DNA of 64,000 nucleotides from Variovorax gracilis (GCF_030317115.1 NZ_JASZYF010000008.1:124001-188000), one strand, 5' to 3'. Positions 47,928 to 57,969 are shown, counted from the first letter of the stretch. Notes: a model not told the origin generated them from the letters alone. Made by a program: numbers and translations.

Positions 47928-48917
47928 ATGCAAACCACCCTGCTGAAACCCAAGACCATCCAGGTCGAGCAACTCGCGGCCAACAAGGCCAAGGTCACGC
48001 TCGAGCCGTTCGAGCGCGGCTACGGCCACACGCTCGGCAATGCACTGCGTCGCGTTCTGCTGTCGTCGATGGTCGGCTATTCGGCCACCGAAGTCACGAT
48101 CGCCGGCGTGCTGCACGAGTACTCGTCGATCGATGGTGTGCAGGAAGACGTCGTCAACATTCTGCTGAACCTCAAGGGCGTGGTGTTCAAGCTCCACAAC
48201 CGCGATGAAGTCACGCTGAGCCTGCGCAAGGACGGCGAAGGCGCGGTCACGGCATCGGACATCCAGACGCCGCACGACGTCGAGATCATCAATCCCGACC
48301 ACGTGATTGCCCACCTGTCGCAAGGCGGCAAGCTGGACATGCAGATCAAGGTCGAAAAGGGTCGCGGCTACGTGCCCGGCACGATGCGCCGCTATGCGGA
48401 CGAGCCGACGAAGTCGATCGGCCGTATCGTGCTGGATGCGTCGTTCTCGCCCGTCAAGCGCGTGAGCTACACGGTTGAAAGCGCCCGCGTCGAACAGCGC
48501 ACCGACCTGGACAAGCTGCTGGTCGAGATCGAAACCAATGGCGCGATCACGGCCGAAGACGCGGTCCGCGCCTCGGCTAAAATCCTGGTCGAGCAACTGG
48601 CTGTGTTCGCGCAGCTCGAAGGTGGCGAACTCGCTGCATTCGATGCTCCCGCACCGCGCAGTGCCCAGCAATTCGATCCGATCCTGCTGCGCCCGGTCGA
48701 TGAACTCGAACTCACGGTCCGTTCGGCTAACTGCCTGAAGGCCGAAAACATCTACTACATCGGTGATCTGATCCAGCGCACCGAAAACGAGCTGCTCAAG
48801 ACTCCGAACCTGGGTCGCAAGTCGCTCAACGAAATCAAGGAAGTGCTCGCTTCTCGCGGCCTGACCTTGGGTATGAAGCTCGAAAGCTGGCCGCCGGCCG
48901 GCCTCGACAAGCGCTGA
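47928..48917 (+). CDS. rpoA: RNA polymerase alpha subunit
   Basis: A 329-residue RpoA. The N-terminal assembly domain has [32 protein letters not shown], then a linker near residue 235 and the C-terminal domain [61 protein letters not shown], which binds UP elements and activators. Full length. The 130-base gap from rpsD holds no gene; its leader is GC-rich with possible hairpins. Confidence 0.98.
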   Translation: MQTTLLKPKTIQVEQLAANKAKVTLEPFERGYGHTLGNALRRVLLSSMVGYSATEVTIAGVLHEYSSIDGVQEDVVNILLNLKGVVFKLHNRDEVTLSLRKDGEGAVTASDIQTPHDVEIINPDHVIAHLSQGGKLDMQIKVEKGRGYVPGTMRRYADEPTKSIGRIVLDASFSPVKRVSYTVESARVEQRTDLDKLLVEIETNGAITAEDAVRASAKILVEQLAVFAQLEGGELAAFDAPAPRSAQQFDPILLRPVDELELTVRSANCLKAENIYYIGDLIQRTENELLKTPNLGRKSLNEIKEVLASRGLTLGMKLESWPPAGLDKR

Positions 48918-48952
48918 TTTTTTTGGCGGCCCGCGAGGGCCGCAGTGCACCG

Positions 48953-48982
48953 GGCAGTACCTGACACGGCTGCCTGTTTTTA
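48953..48982 (+). terminator. Weak terminator-like hairpin between rpoA and rplQ
   Basis: GGCAG (48953-48957) pairs with CTGCC (48970-48974) and is followed by TGTTTTTAT. A separate perfect hairpin GCGGCCC-GCGA-GGGCCGC lies just before it (48926-48943). Both sit in the 84 bases between rpoA and rplQ and may reduce read-through. Confidence 0.4.
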
Positions 48983-49001
48983 TAAAGTAAAGGAAAGCAC
49001 C

Positions 49002-49403
49002 ATGCGTCACGGACACGGACTCCGCAAACTCAACCGCACCAGCTCGCACCGCCTCGCGATGCTGCAGAACATGATGAACTCGCTCATCGAGCACGAAGTC
49101 ATCAAGACGACGGTCCCCAAGGCCAAGGAACTCCGCCGCGTCATCGAGCCGATGATCACGCTGGCCAAGAAGCCCACCGTTGCCAACAAGCGCCTCGCAT
49201 TCGACCGCCTGCGCGACCGCGACAGCGTCGTGAAGCTCTTCGGCGAACTCGGCCCGCGCTACCAGGCGCGTCCGGGCGGCTACACCCGCATCCTGAAGAT
49301 GGGTTTCCGCGTGGGCGACAACGCGCCGATGGCGCTGGTCGAACTGGTCGACCGTCCTGAAATCACTGAAGTTTCTGCCGACGAGCAAAACGCCGCAGAA
49401 TAA
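49002..49403 (+). CDS. rplQ: 50S ribosomal protein L17
   Basis: A 133-residue L17 ([57 protein letters not shown]). L17 lies near the peptide exit tunnel. Last protein gene of the alpha set; the initiator tRNA follows 18 bases later and may share its transcript. ATG 49002 has AAAGGAAAG upstream. Confidence 0.98.
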   Translation: MRHGHGLRKLNRTSSHRLAMLQNMMNSLIEHEVIKTTVPKAKELRRVIEPMITLAKKPTVANKRLAFDRLRDRDSVVKLFGELGPRYQARPGGYTRILKMGFRVGDNAPMALVELVDRPEITEVSADEQNAAE

Positions 49404-49421
49404 GCTATAATTCCATCTTGC

Positions 49422-49498
<77 letters not shown>

Positions 49499-49527
49499 AA
49501 TTTCCCGGCGACTGAAAGTTGCCGATG

Positions 49528-49565
49528 AAAACAAAAAAGCCCACTTCTGTGGGCTTTTTTGTTTT
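49528..49565. terminator. Strong bidirectional intrinsic terminator
   Basis: AAAAAAGCCCAC-TTCT-GTGGGCTTTTTT forms a perfect stem (49533-49544 with 49549-49560), lengthened on both sides by AAAAC/GTTTT. T-runs exist on either strand, so it ends the ribosomal/tRNA transcript from the left and could stop the minus-strand aryl-CoA operon from the right. Confidence 0.93.
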
Positions 49566-49647
49566 TGCGCCGCAGCGTCGAGAAACACCTGCCGCCGGTC
49601 TCTGTTTTCCAGGAATGCGACGGGTCCGCCGCCGCCGGCCCGCCGGC

Positions 49648-49700
49648 ATTGCCCCCTGCGAGGGGGTGGGCGAACCGACACGAAGCGCGCGAAGCCTCGG
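49648..49700 (-). repeat. Intergenic repeat, single copy (copy A)
   Basis: ATTGCCCCCTGCGAGGGGGTGGGCG...GACACGAAGCGCGCGAAGCCTCGG is the reverse complement of the first arm of the repeat at 58313-58490. It contains the CCCCCTnnnAGGGGG palindrome. It lies directly at the 3' end of the Rid gene, between that stop and the terminator. Confidence 0.6.
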
Positions 49701-49706
49701 AAATGG

Positions 49707-50099
49707 TCAGGGTATGACCGCTGTGACCTCGATCTCGACTTTGGCACGGGATTCGACCAGCGCCGCCACCTGTACACAAGTCATCGCCGGGAAGTTCTTT
49801 CCCATGGCCTCTCGGTAGACGGGACCCAGTTCGCCCAGGCGCCGGTTGTACTCGTCGCGGTCCACCACGTACCAGGTCATGCGGACCATGTGTTCGGGCC
49901 CCGCGCCAGCTTCACGCAGCACTTCGACGATGTTGCGCAGGGCCTGACCCGTCTGTTCGATGAAATCGTCGGATTCGAACTGCTGTTGCCCATTCCACCC
50001 GATCTGTCCTCCGACGAACACCATCGTCCCGCGCGCGGCGACGCCGTTTGCATAGCCCTTGGGGGGCAGCCAGCCAGGGGGCTGCAAGAATTTCATCAT
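49707..50099 (-). CDS. Rid-family protein lacking the RidA arginine
   Basis: A 130-residue YjgF/Rid-fold protein (GYANGVAARGTMVFVGGQIGWNG, FIEQTGQALRNIVEVLREAGAGPEHMVRMTWYVVD, MTCVQVAALVESRAKVEIEVTAVIP). True RidA deaminases have an Arg at the start of the SCVQVA-type strand that holds the substrate carboxylate; here the residue is Met (PAMTCVQVA), so the protein belongs to another Rid subgroup. It is the last gene of the aryl-CoA operon, with ATGA overlap to the ligase gene, which suggests it acts on an enamine or imine CoA-ester made by the pathway. Confidence 0.8.
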   Translation of the reverse strand: MMKFLQPPGWLPPKGYANGVAARGTMVFVGGQIGWNGQQQFESDDFIEQTGQALRNIVEVLREAGAGPEHMVRMTWYVVDRDEYNRRLGELGPVYREAMGKNFPAMTCVQVAALVESRAKVEIEVTAVIP

Positions 50100-51715
50100 G
50101 TCAATTGCCTCAGTTTGAATCGTTGGAGTTTCCCGGTTTCGGTGCGCGGCAGGCTCGCGACGAATGCAACTTCCCGGGGGTATTTGAAAGGAGCGATGGT
50201 TGCCTTGACGTGGTCCTGCAGTGCCTTGACCAATGCCGCGTCGCCTGTATGGCCGGGCTTGAGCACGCAGAACGCCTTGACGATCATTCCGCGCTCTTCA
50301 TCCGGCTTGCCGATCACGCCGCATTCGGCGACAGCCGGGTGCTTGAGGAGCGCATCCTCGACCTCCGGCCCACCGACGTTGTAGCCCGCCGTGACGATCA
50401 TGTCGTCGGCGCGCGACTGGTAGAAGAAGTAGCCGTCCTCGTCCTCGACGAATGCGTCGCCGGGGTAGTTCCAGCCATTGCGCACGTAGTCGGCCTGCCT
50501 GGGATCGTCGAGGTAGCGGCAACCGACGGGCCCAATGATGGCCAGCCTGCCGACCGTGCCGCGCGGCACGTCGTTGCCCTCGTCGTCCACGATCTTCGCG
50601 GTGAAGCCCGGCACGGCCTTGCCGACGGCGCCGCGCCGGACGTCGTTGCCGGCCGCCGAGATGTAGATATGAAACACCTCGGTGCCGCCGATGCCATCCA
50701 GCATCTCGATCCCGGTGGCTTGCTTCCAGAGCTGCCGCGTCGCGTCGGGCAAAGCCTCGCCGGCGCTCACGCTGATGCGCAGGCTCGGCATGCCGGCCGC
50801 TTTGGCGAAGGCCGCCATCTGCCGATAGAAGGTGGGCGCGGTGTAGCAGATGGTGGCGCCGACATCGCGAATCACCTTCACCATGGTTTCCGGCGTGTAC
50901 GGCGTGTCGTGGAAGTACACCGACGCACCGGCCCACATCGGGAAGATCAGCAGGCCGCCGAGCCCGAAGGTGAATGCCAGCGGGGGAGACCCGACCACGA
51001 TGTCGTCGCTGCCGGCCTTGAGGATATGGCGCGGCCAGGTCTGGCACATTGCCAGCACGTCGCGGTGCGTCGTCACCGGCGCCTTGGGCTTGCCGGTGGT
51101 GCCGGAGGTGAAGGCCAGCAACGCGATGTCGTCGGCAGCCGTCGGACAGGCCTTGAAGGCATCGCGCTTGGTGGAAGCTCGCGCCTCCAAGGAATCGGCC
51201 GCTTCGGGACGGTTGAAAGCCACGATCGTCGCGAGCACCGGATGCGCCTGTTGCGCCGTCTGCAACTCGTCGAGCAGCTTGCCTTCGCACAGCGCGGCGA
51301 CCGGCTGCGACTTCTCGATGATGTCGCCCAGCTCCTTGGCGCGCAGCAGCGGCATGGTGGCGACCGCGATCAGCCCGGCCTTGACCACCGCGAGCCATGC
51401 CAGCGCCATCGCGACCGAGTTGCCGCCGCGCAGCAGCACGCGGTTGCCGGGAACGAGTCCCAGGTCTTCGGTCAGCACCTGGGCGATGCGGTCGACCTCC
51501 ACCGCGGCCTGCGCGTAGGTGAACGTCCGGGCCGGCGAGCGCAGCATCGGCTTGTCGGCGAAGCCCTTGGACAGGGCCTTGTCGAGCAGTTCCTCCACAA
51601 GGTTCAGCTGGTCCGGCAAGCGGAGCTCAGGCAGGTCGTACCGGAAGATCGGTAGCTGATCCGCCGGGGGCAGCCGGTCATGCACGAAGCGATCGATCTG
51701 GGCACTTGGGGTCAT
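50096..51715 (-). CDS. Benzoate/2-aminobenzoate-type CoA ligase
   Basis: A 539-residue ANL-superfamily acyl-CoA synthetase. Adenylation motifs: LLAFTSGTTGKPKAPVTTHRD (P-loop, about residue 195), AGEALPDATRQLW, GGTEVFHIYIS, YFFYQSRADDMIVTAGYNVGGPEVEDALL and the catalytic Lys in RTETGKLQRFKLRQ at the C-terminus. It resembles the benzoate/2-aminobenzoate-CoA ligase branch. It would activate the aromatic acid with ATP and CoA, the first step of the operon's pathway. Both neighbours overlap it by ATGA. Substrate inferred from context. Confidence 0.8.
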   Translation of the reverse strand: MTPSAQIDRFVHDRLPPADQLPIFRYDLPELRLPDQLNLVEELLDKALSKGFADKPMLRSPARTFTYAQAAVEVDRIAQVLTEDLGLVPGNRVLLRGGNSVAMALAWLAVVKAGLIAVATMPLLRAKELGDIIEKSQPVAALCEGKLLDELQTAQQAHPVLATIVAFNRPEAADSLEARASTKRDAFKACPTAADDIALLAFTSGTTGKPKAPVTTHRDVLAMCQTWPRHILKAGSDDIVVGSPPLAFTFGLGGLLIFPMWAGASVYFHDTPYTPETMVKVIRDVGATICYTAPTFYRQMAAFAKAAGMPSLRISVSAGEALPDATRQLWKQATGIEMLDGIGGTEVFHIYISAAGNDVRRGAVGKAVPGFTAKIVDDEGNDVPRGTVGRLAIIGPVGCRYLDDPRQADYVRNGWNYPGDAFVEDEDGYFFYQSRADDMIVTAGYNVGGPEVEDALLKHPAVAECGVIGKPDEERGMIVKAFCVLKPGHTGDAALVKALQDHVKATIAPFKYPREVAFVASLPRTETGKLQRFKLRQLT

Positions 51716-52905
51716 TTGTTCCTCAGGACGGCCTTGCCAATGATCAGTTGCTGGACTTCCGTTGCGCCTTCGTAGATGCGCAACGAGCGGATGTCTCGAT
51801 AGAGGCTCTCGACTTTCGTGCCCACCTTCACGCCGAGCCCGCCATGCATTTGCAGCGCCATGTCGATCACGCGGCTGGCGTTCTCGGTGGCGCACATCTT
51901 GGCCATGGCCGCGGCCGCGGTGAGATCGCCGGTGGCGGGCTCGCCGCGGCGTTCGCTGTCGTCGCGCATCCAGGCGGCGCGGTAGGTGAGCAATGCGGCG
52001 CTGTCGATCAGCGCGGCCATCTCGCCGAGCTTGGCTTGCGTGAGCTGGAAGTCCGCCAGCGTCTGGCCGAACATCTTCCGCTTCTGCGCGTGCTGGATGG
52101 CTTCGGACAACGCGCGCCGGGCCATGCCGAGCGCGGCGCCGGCGACAGAGGCGCGGAAAATGTCGAGCGTGCGCATCGCCAGCTTGAACCCGCCGTTCAA
52201 CTCGCCGAGCTGCGCGCTGCGCGGCACGGTGCACCCGTCGAAGCGCAAGGTCGCCAGCGGGTGCGGCGCCATCACTTCGATGTGGCCGGAGGTGTCGAGC
52301 CCCGGCGTCTTCGCGTCGACGATGAAGGCCGTGATGCCGCGCGATCCGGCCGTCGGGTCGGTTTTCGCGAACACGCAGTAGAAGTCGGCGATGCCGCCAT
52401 TGCTGATCCAGGTCTTCTCGCCCGTCAGGCGCCATCCGTCGGCAGTGGGTTCGGCGCGCATTGCCATCGCCCCGACATCCGAACCCGCATCGGGTTCGCT
52501 GAGCGCGAAAGCCGCGATCTTCTCGCCACGACCCACCGGCGCGAGGTAGCCGGAGTGCTGCTCCGGCGCGCCTGCCAGCGTGATCGCGCCGCTGCCCAGT
52601 CCTTGCATCGCGAACGCAAAGTCCGCCAGCGGCGAGTGGAACGCGAGCGTCTCGCGCAGCAGCACCAGGGCGCGCGAATCCAGCCGGTCCAGCGCACCGC
52701 CGGACGCGGCCGGCACGCAATATCGCAGCCAGCCGCCTTGGCCGAGCCGACGGACCCAGTCGCGGCAAGCGGCACGATCGTCGCGTTCGTCGACCTCCTG
52801 CCCGGACGCCCAAGGCAGCAGGTCACGCGCGAGCGCGCGATGCACGTCGTCGAAGAAGGGCAGCGCGAGGTGCGCCGTGGAGGGGTCGACAGCAGATGCA
52901 GCCAT
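51712..52905 (-). CDS. Acyl-CoA dehydrogenase
   Basis: A 397-residue FAD acyl-CoA dehydrogenase with AFALSEPDAGSDVGAMAMRAE, GEKTWISNGGIADFYCVFAKTD, MQMHGGLGVKVGTKVESLYRDIRSLRIYEGATEVQQLIIGK; the Glu in YEGATEVQ is the catalytic base. It desaturates an acyl-CoA at the alpha-beta bond and passes electrons to ETF. In this operon it would work on the alicyclic or ring-opened CoA intermediate. It overlaps the ligase start by ATGA and lies 3 bases behind the crotonase gene. Confidence 0.85.
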   Translation of the reverse strand: MAASAVDPSTAHLALPFFDDVHRALARDLLPWASGQEVDERDDRAACRDWVRRLGQGGWLRYCVPAASGGALDRLDSRALVLLRETLAFHSPLADFAFAMQGLGSGAITLAGAPEQHSGYLAPVGRGEKIAAFALSEPDAGSDVGAMAMRAEPTADGWRLTGEKTWISNGGIADFYCVFAKTDPTAGSRGITAFIVDAKTPGLDTSGHIEVMAPHPLATLRFDGCTVPRSAQLGELNGGFKLAMRTLDIFRASVAGAALGMARRALSEAIQHAQKRKMFGQTLADFQLTQAKLGEMAALIDSAALLTYRAAWMRDDSERRGEPATGDLTAAAAMAKMCATENASRVIDMALQMHGGLGVKVGTKVESLYRDIRSLRIYEGATEVQQLIIGKAVLRNK

Positions 52906-52908
52906 GGA

Positions 52909-53763
52909 TCAATCCCCCCCGAACACGGGCTTGCGCTTGGCCGCGAAGGCCTCGTAAGCGCGCTTGAAGTCTTCGGTCTGCATGCAGATCGCTTGCGCCT
53001 GCGCCTCGGCCTCGATGGCCTGGTCGATGGTCATGGACCATTCCTGCGACAGCATGGTCTTGGTCATGCCGTGTGCAAAGCTCGGGCCTTCCGCAAGATC
53101 GCGCGCGGTCGCGGTGGCGGCGGCCAACAGCGCATTGCTCTCGTGCAGTGCGTTGAAGAAGCCCCAGGCGTGGCCTTCCTGTGCCGTCATCGCGCGGCCG
53201 GTGAAGAGCAACTCGGACGCACGACCCTGGCCGATCATTCGAGGCAGGAGCGCGCAGGCGCCCATGTCGGCGCCAGCCAACCCGACACGCGTGAACAGGA
53301 ACGCAGTGCGCGTCGCAGGCGTTCCGTAGCGAATGTCGCAAGCCAGCGCGATCATCGCGCCGGCGCCGGCACACACGCCATCGATCGCGCCGACGATGGG
53401 CTGCGGGCAGTGGCGAATGGCTTTCACCAGATCACCGGTCATGCGCGTGAATTCCAGCAACTCGGGCATGCGCATGCGCGTGAGCGGGCCGATGATTTCG
53501 TGCACGTCGCCGCCGGAGCAGAAGTTGCCGCCTGCGCCTGTGACGACGATGGCCTTCACGTCGGTGGCGAAGTTCAGCGCGCGAAAGAGATCGCGCAGTT
53601 CGGCGTACGAATCGAAAGTCAGCGGATTCTTGCGCTCGGGCCGGTTCAGCGTGATGGTGCCGACGCCCGCGTCGAAGGACCACGAGAAATGCTCGGCCGC
53701 GTACGCGGCCTTGGGTTCGAACTGTGCGCGCATGGGGCTGTCCGCGCCGATGTAGTGCTTCAT
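52909..53763 (-). CDS. Crotonase-fold (enoyl-CoA hydratase family) enzyme without the hydratase glutamates
   Basis: A 284-residue crotonase-superfamily enzyme: [23 protein letters not shown], oxyanion-hole [38 protein letters not shown], then [16 protein letters not shown]. By eye alignment the two catalytic Glu of classical hydratase (in CELA and QPE) are replaced (Met and Arg), leaving an Asp in GADMG. A hydrolase, lyase or isomerase reaction on a cyclic CoA ester is therefore more likely than plain hydration. ATG 53763 overlaps the MarR stop. Confidence 0.8.
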   Translation of the reverse strand: MKHYIGADSPMRAQFEPKAAYAAEHFSWSFDAGVGTITLNRPERKNPLTFDSYAELRDLFRALNFATDVKAIVVTGAGGNFCSGGDVHEIIGPLTRMRMPELLEFTRMTGDLVKAIRHCPQPIVGAIDGVCAGAGAMIALACDIRYGTPATRTAFLFTRVGLAGADMGACALLPRMIGQGRASELLFTGRAMTAQEGHAWGFFNALHESNALLAAATATARDLAEGPSFAHGMTKTMLSQEWSMTIDQAIEAEAQAQAICMQTEDFKRAYEAFAAKRKPVFGGD

Positions 53764-54233
53764 AGAGTCTCCGCCATTTGGTGTGAGTGTTGCTTGACCT
53801 TGCCGAGCAGCTTGTGCAACTGGGCGATTTCCTTGGGGCTCAGCGCCGAGAACGCATCGCAGATCCAGGCCTCGTGCTGCTGCGCCATTTCGTTGAAGAG
53901 CTTGCGGCCGCGCGCCGTGAGGCGCACACGCCAGGCGCGGCGGTCGCCTGCGACGTCCACCCGCTCCACGAGGCCTTCGGTCACCAGCTGATCGGTGATG
54001 CCGGTGACGTTGCCGCCGGTGACCATCATTCGGCGCGACAGCTCGTTCATCTTCATCCCGTCGGGCGAGCGCTCCAGCTGCGACATGAGGTCGAAGCGGG
54101 GCAGGGTGGTGGCGAACTGCTCGCGCAATTCGTTGCGAACCTGCTTCTCGATCAGCTGGGTGCAAGTCAGGAGGCGCAGCCAGAGCCGGAGTTCATCCGG
54201 GTGCTCGCTGTGCGCGCGCGCTTCGAGGTCCAT
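53760..54233 (-). CDS. MarR-family regulator of the aryl-CoA operon
   Basis: A 157-residue MarR: a winged helix with [67 protein letters not shown], flanked by dimerisation helices. It begins one base after the monooxygenase stop, within the operon. MarR proteins of this type are often released from DNA by an aryl-CoA ester. The imperfect palindrome at 56599-56618, on the operon's -10 box, is its likely site. Confidence 0.85.
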   Translation of the reverse strand: MDLEARAHSEHPDELRLWLRLLTCTQLIEKQVRNELREQFATTLPRFDLMSQLERSPDGMKMNELSRRMMVTGGNVTGITDQLVTEGLVERVDVAGDRRAWRVRLTARGRKLFNEMAQQHEAWICDAFSALSPKEIAQLHKLLGKVKQHSHQMAETL

Positions 54234-54234
54234 G

Positions 54235-56592
54235 CTATTGCTCCTCTTCCGGGACGCGCGGCGCCGCCGCCATGGCTGCCGCGAGTTGCTGCTGCTTGGA
54301 GATCTCGCGGTACATCTGGTCGCGGCCGCTCAGGTACTGCTTGGGCCAGTCGACGTCGCGGTTCTGCAGCTTGGCTGCTTCGTGCAGCGTCCATGCCGGG
54401 TCGGCCAGGTGCGGGCGAGCGATGGCGCAGAGGTCGGCGCGACCGGCCGCGATGATGCTGTTGGCCTGGTCGGCGTCGGTGATGGCGCCGACCGCGATCG
54501 TGGAGATGCCGACCTCGTTGCGGATACGGTCCGCGAACGGCGTCTGGTACATGCGGCCGTACACCGGCTTCGCTGCCCGCGTGGTCTGGCCGGATGACAC
54601 GTCGATGAAGTCGCAGCCGGCGTCCTTGAAGGCGCGTGCCACCACCACCGCATCGGCGTCGGTGTTGCCGCCCGGCGCCCAGTCGTGGGCCGAGATGCGC
54701 ACGCTCATCGGACGGTCCGCCGGCCACGCCGCACGCATCGCACGGAAGACTTCGAGCGGATAGCGGCACCGGTTGTCGATGTCGCCGCCGTATTCGTCGG
54801 TGCGCAGATTGGTCAGCGGGCTGATGAAGGACGACAGCAGATAGCCGTGCGCGCAGTGCAGCTCCAGCCAGTCAAAGCCGGCTTCGGCGGCGCGCCGGGT
54901 GGATTCGACGAACTGGTCACGCATCCGGTCCATGTCGGCGCGCGTCATCTGGGCGGGCAACTGGTTCTGCTCGCCATAGGCCAGCGCACTGGCGGCCAGC
55001 AGCGGCCAGTTGCCTTCGGGCAGCGGCTCGTCGGTGCCTTCCCAGCCCACCTGGGTGGAACCCTTCGGCCCGCTGTGGCCCAGCTGCATGCCGATCTTCG
55101 CGCTCGACTGCGTGTGCACGAAGTCGACGATGCGCCTGAAGGCTGCGGACTGCGCGTCGTTGTAGAGCCCGGTGCAGGCCGGCGTGATGCGGCCTTCGGG
55201 CGTCGGGCTGGTCATCTCCACGAACACCATGCCGGCACCGCCGAGCGCGCGCGCACCGAGATGCACGAGCAGGAAGTCCTGCGGAATGCCGTCGACCGCG
55301 CTGTAGGTCGCCATCGGCGACACGATGATGCGGTTCTTGAGCGTCAGGCCACGCACGGTGAGCGGCATCAGCATCGGCGGCAGCGCCTTGCCGCCCGACA
55401 GCCACTGCTCGTAGCCGCCCAGCCATTCGGTATCGCGCAGGCGCAGGTTCTCGTGGCTGATGCGCTGCGAGCGCGTGAGCAGCGAGTAGGCGAACTGCTC
55501 GATCTCCATGCCGGTGTAGCGCTGAACGTTCTCGAACCACTCGGTCGAGTTGCGTGCGGCGTTCTGGATCTTCAGCACCTCGACGCTGCGGCGTGCCTCG
55601 TAGGCCTCCAGCACGTGATCGATGCCACCGCCCGAGGCGAACTCGTTCGCCAGGTCGATCGCATCTTCCAGCGCGAGCTTGGTGCCCGAACCGATCGAGA
55701 AATGCGCCGTGTGCGCCGCGTCGCCCATCAGCACGACCGGCACGGTCTTGCCGTTGACGCTGACGCGGTGCGTCCAGTGCTTGCAGACCACCCGCGGAAA
55801 GCGGATCCAGTTGGCCGAGCCGCGCAGGTGGGTGGCATTGCTGATGAGCGAATGGCCGTCCAGGTATTTCGCGAAGAGCTTTTCGCAGAAGGCGATGGCT
55901 TCCGGCTGCTCCATCTTGTCCAGGCCGTGCGCCTGCCAGACTTCTTCCGGCGTCTCGACGATGAAGGTCGAGGTCTTGTCGTCGAACTGGTAGGCGTGGG
56001 CCTGGAACCAGCCGTGCTCGGTCTTCTCGAAGGCGAAGGTGAAGGCGTCGAAGGTCTGGTTCGTGCCCAGCCAGACGAAGCGGCATTGCCGCAGGTCGAT
56101 GTCGGGCTCGAACACCTCCGCGTAGCGCTGGCGGATGCGGCTGTTGAGGCCGTCGCTGGCGATCACGAGGTCCGCGTTGTACTGCTCGGCCAGCGCCTGG
56201 TCGTCCGTGGCATCGGTTTCGAAGACCAGGTTGACACCCAGCGCGAGGCAGCGCTCCTGCAGGATGTTCAGCAACCGCTTGCGCCCGATGCCGCAAAAGC
56301 CGTGGCCGCCGGAGCGCACCTGCCGGCCCTTGAAGAAGACCTGGATGTCGTCCCAGTGGTGGAACTCCCGGCCAATGATGGTCGCCGTCTCGGCGTCCGC
56401 CGCGGCCAGGTTGGCCAGCGTCTGGTCGCTGAGCACCACGCCCCAGCCGAAGGTGTCGAACGGGCGGTTGCGCTCGATCACCGTGACTTCGAGACCCGGC
56501 TGGCGGGCTTTCATCAGCAATGCGAAGTACAGCCCCGCAGGGCCGCCGCCAATGCACAGGATGCGCTGAAGATTCGGAGTGAAGCTATTCAT
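54235..56592 (-). CDS. Bifunctional salicylyl-CoA 5-hydroxylase / 2-aminobenzoyl-CoA monooxygenase-reductase
   Basis: A 785-residue two-enzyme fusion. Residues 10-390 are a class A FAD monooxygenase ([14 protein letters not shown] at 13-26, DG at 147-148, [22 protein letters not shown] from 290). Residues about 405-770 are an Old-Yellow-Enzyme FMN reductase ([50 protein letters not shown]). This is the plan of 2-aminobenzoyl-CoA monooxygenase/reductase of Azoarcus evansii and of salicylyl-CoA 5-hydroxylases. It would hydroxylate, and perhaps reduce, the aryl-CoA ring. First gene of the operon. Confidence 0.88.
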   Translation of the reverse strand: MNSFTPNLQRILCIGGGPAGLYFALLMKARQPGLEVTVIERNRPFDTFGWGVVLSDQTLANLAAADAETATIIGREFHHWDDIQVFFKGRQVRSGGHGFCGIGRKRLLNILQERCLALGVNLVFETDATDDQALAEQYNADLVIASDGLNSRIRQRYAEVFEPDIDLRQCRFVWLGTNQTFDAFTFAFEKTEHGWFQAHAYQFDDKTSTFIVETPEEVWQAHGLDKMEQPEAIAFCEKLFAKYLDGHSLISNATHLRGSANWIRFPRVVCKHWTHRVSVNGKTVPVVLMGDAAHTAHFSIGSGTKLALEDAIDLANEFASGGGIDHVLEAYEARRSVEVLKIQNAARNSTEWFENVQRYTGMEIEQFAYSLLTRSQRISHENLRLRDTEWLGGYEQWLSGGKALPPMLMPLTVRGLTLKNRIIVSPMATYSAVDGIPQDFLLVHLGARALGGAGMVFVEMTSPTPEGRITPACTGLYNDAQSAAFRRIVDFVHTQSSAKIGMQLGHSGPKGSTQVGWEGTDEPLPEGNWPLLAASALAYGEQNQLPAQMTRADMDRMRDQFVESTRRAAEAGFDWLELHCAHGYLLSSFISPLTNLRTDEYGGDIDNRCRYPLEVFRAMRAAWPADRPMSVRISAHDWAPGGNTDADAVVVARAFKDAGCDFIDVSSGQTTRAAKPVYGRMYQTPFADRIRNEVGISTIAVGAITDADQANSIIAAGRADLCAIARPHLADPAWTLHEAAKLQNRDVDWPKQYLSGRDQMYREISKQQQLAAAMAAAPRVPEEEQ

Positions 56593-56598
56593 GGATAA

Positions 56599-56628
56599 AT
56601 AGTTTAGACATAAACGATCTGATGTCAA
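56599..56628 (-). promoter_or_regulatory. Promoter with overlapping MarR-type operator for the aryl-CoA operon
   Basis: On the minus strand TTGACA (56623-56628), a 16-base spacer and TAAACT (56601-56606) form a near-consensus promoter. The palindrome ATAGTTTA-GACA-TAAACGAT (56599-56618, plus strand) covers the -10 and part of the spacer, as expected for MarR repression. The predicted transcript start (about 56594) is only one to three bases from the ATG at 56592. Confidence 0.65.
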
Positions 56629-56700
56629 CCCGGGTGAGCCCGGGATTGCGTGGCGGGGCCCCAGTTGACGGGGGCTGTCCGCGGTGGCAAAAATCAACCC

Positions 56701-57969
56701 ATGCAAAGCCTGATTCCGAAGATCGAGTCCCAGCTTTCCACACTGTCCGTGCCCATCACGCTGCAATTGCCGGACGGCCGGCAGGTTGCGAAGCCCGGAT
56801 CTCGCGTCACTCTTGCTTTCAACGAATGGTCTGCCCTGGCCAAGCTGGCGGGGCGCCAGATCGGTGCCCTCGGAGAGGCGTACGTGGAAGGCCGCGTCCA
56901 GATCGAGGGGGCCATGCGCGACCTCATCGACGCAGCGGTCGGCCTGCTGCCCGGCAATCCCGCCGAGACAAACACGGGCTGGTGGAGCCGGATGCAGCGC
57001 CGCGCCAAGTCGCGCGGCTCGCACTCGCTGGGCAAGGATGCGGCGCAGATCGAGTTCCACTACGACGTGTCCGACGACTTCTACGCACTGTGGCTCGATC
57101 CGCGGCGCGTGTACTCCTGCGCCTATTTCCGTGACCTGGACACGACGCTTGCCCAGGCGCAGGAGGCCAAGCTCGACCACATCTGCCGCAAGCTCATGCT
57201 GAAGCCGGGCGAGCGCTATCTCGACATCGGCTCAGGCTGGGGCGCACTGCTGATGTGGGCCGCCGAGCATTACGGCGTGGATGCGACCGGCATCACGCTG
57301 TCGAAGAACCAGCACGCCCATGTGCAAGGGCTGATCGAAGAAAAAGGGCTCCAGGGCCGAGTGCGCGTCGAGTTGCGCGACTACCGCAAGCTCGATACCG
57401 CGAGGCCTTACGACAAGATCTCGTCGGTGGGCATGTTCGAGCATGTCGGCAGCGCCAACATGCCAACCTACTTTCGCAAGATCCATGCGCTCTTGGCGCC
57501 CGGTGGCATGGTGATGAACCATGGCATCACTTCAGGGCAGCTCAACTACCGGCAACTGGGCGCCGGCATGGGTGACTTCATCGAGAAGTACATCTTCCCC
57601 GGCGGCGAACTCCTGCACGTGACCCACGTCCTGCGCGAGACCGCGGCCGCGGGCCTCGAAATGGTCGACACCGAAAATCTCCGGCCGCACTATGCGCGCA
57701 CGCTGTGGGCCTGGTCCGACTCGCTCGAATCGCAGCTCGATGCCGCGCTGGAGGTGCTGAAGCGCGGTGGCGGGCGGCAGGGCGAGAACGCCGAGCGCAT
57801 CCTGCGGGCCTACCGGCTGTATCTGGCCGGCTCGGCCATGAGCTTCGAGCAGGGCTGGATCTCGCTGCACCAGATGCTGGCCACCAGGCCGGACGGCGAG
57901 GTCGAGGGCCGTCCGCTGCGTGGCTCACAATCGGAGTACCCTTTTGTTCGCGACTACATCTACAAGTGA
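56701..57969 (+). CDS. Cyclopropane-fatty-acid-synthase-like SAM methyltransferase
   Basis: A 422-residue CfaS-family enzyme. The N-terminal domain (to about 110) is followed by [22 protein letters not shown], and the SAM site [32 protein letters not shown], with [12 protein letters not shown] and the C-terminal [20 protein letters not shown]. These enzymes add a methylene bridge (or methyl) from SAM to unsaturated phospholipid acyl chains at the membrane. It is divergent from the aryl-CoA operon and 10 bases before DUF1840. Confidence 0.85.
   Translation: MQSLIPKIESQLSTLSVPITLQLPDGRQVAKPGSRVTLAFNEWSALAKLAGRQIGALGEAYVEGRVQIEGAMRDLIDAAVGLLPGNPAETNTGWWSRMQRRAKSRGSHSLGKDAAQIEFHYDVSDDFYALWLDPRRVYSCAYFRDLDTTLAQAQEAKLDHICRKLMLKPGERYLDIGSGWGALLMWAAEHYGVDATGITLSKNQHAHVQGLIEEKGLQGRVRVELRDYRKLDTARPYDKISSVGMFEHVGSANMPTYFRKIHALLAPGGMVMNHGITSGQLNYRQLGAGMGDFIEKYIFPGGELLHVTHVLRETAAAGLEMVDTENLRPHYARTLWAWSDSLESQLDAALEVLKRGGGRQGENAERILRAYRLYLAGSAMSFEQGWISLHQMLATRPDGEVEGRPLRGSQSEYPFVRDYIYK

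Noticed and set aside
50096..52813. Extension of the CoA ligase frame to 905 codons
   Set aside because: The extra N-terminus overlaps the acyl-CoA dehydrogenase gene in another frame; ATG 51715 with the ATGA junction is right.
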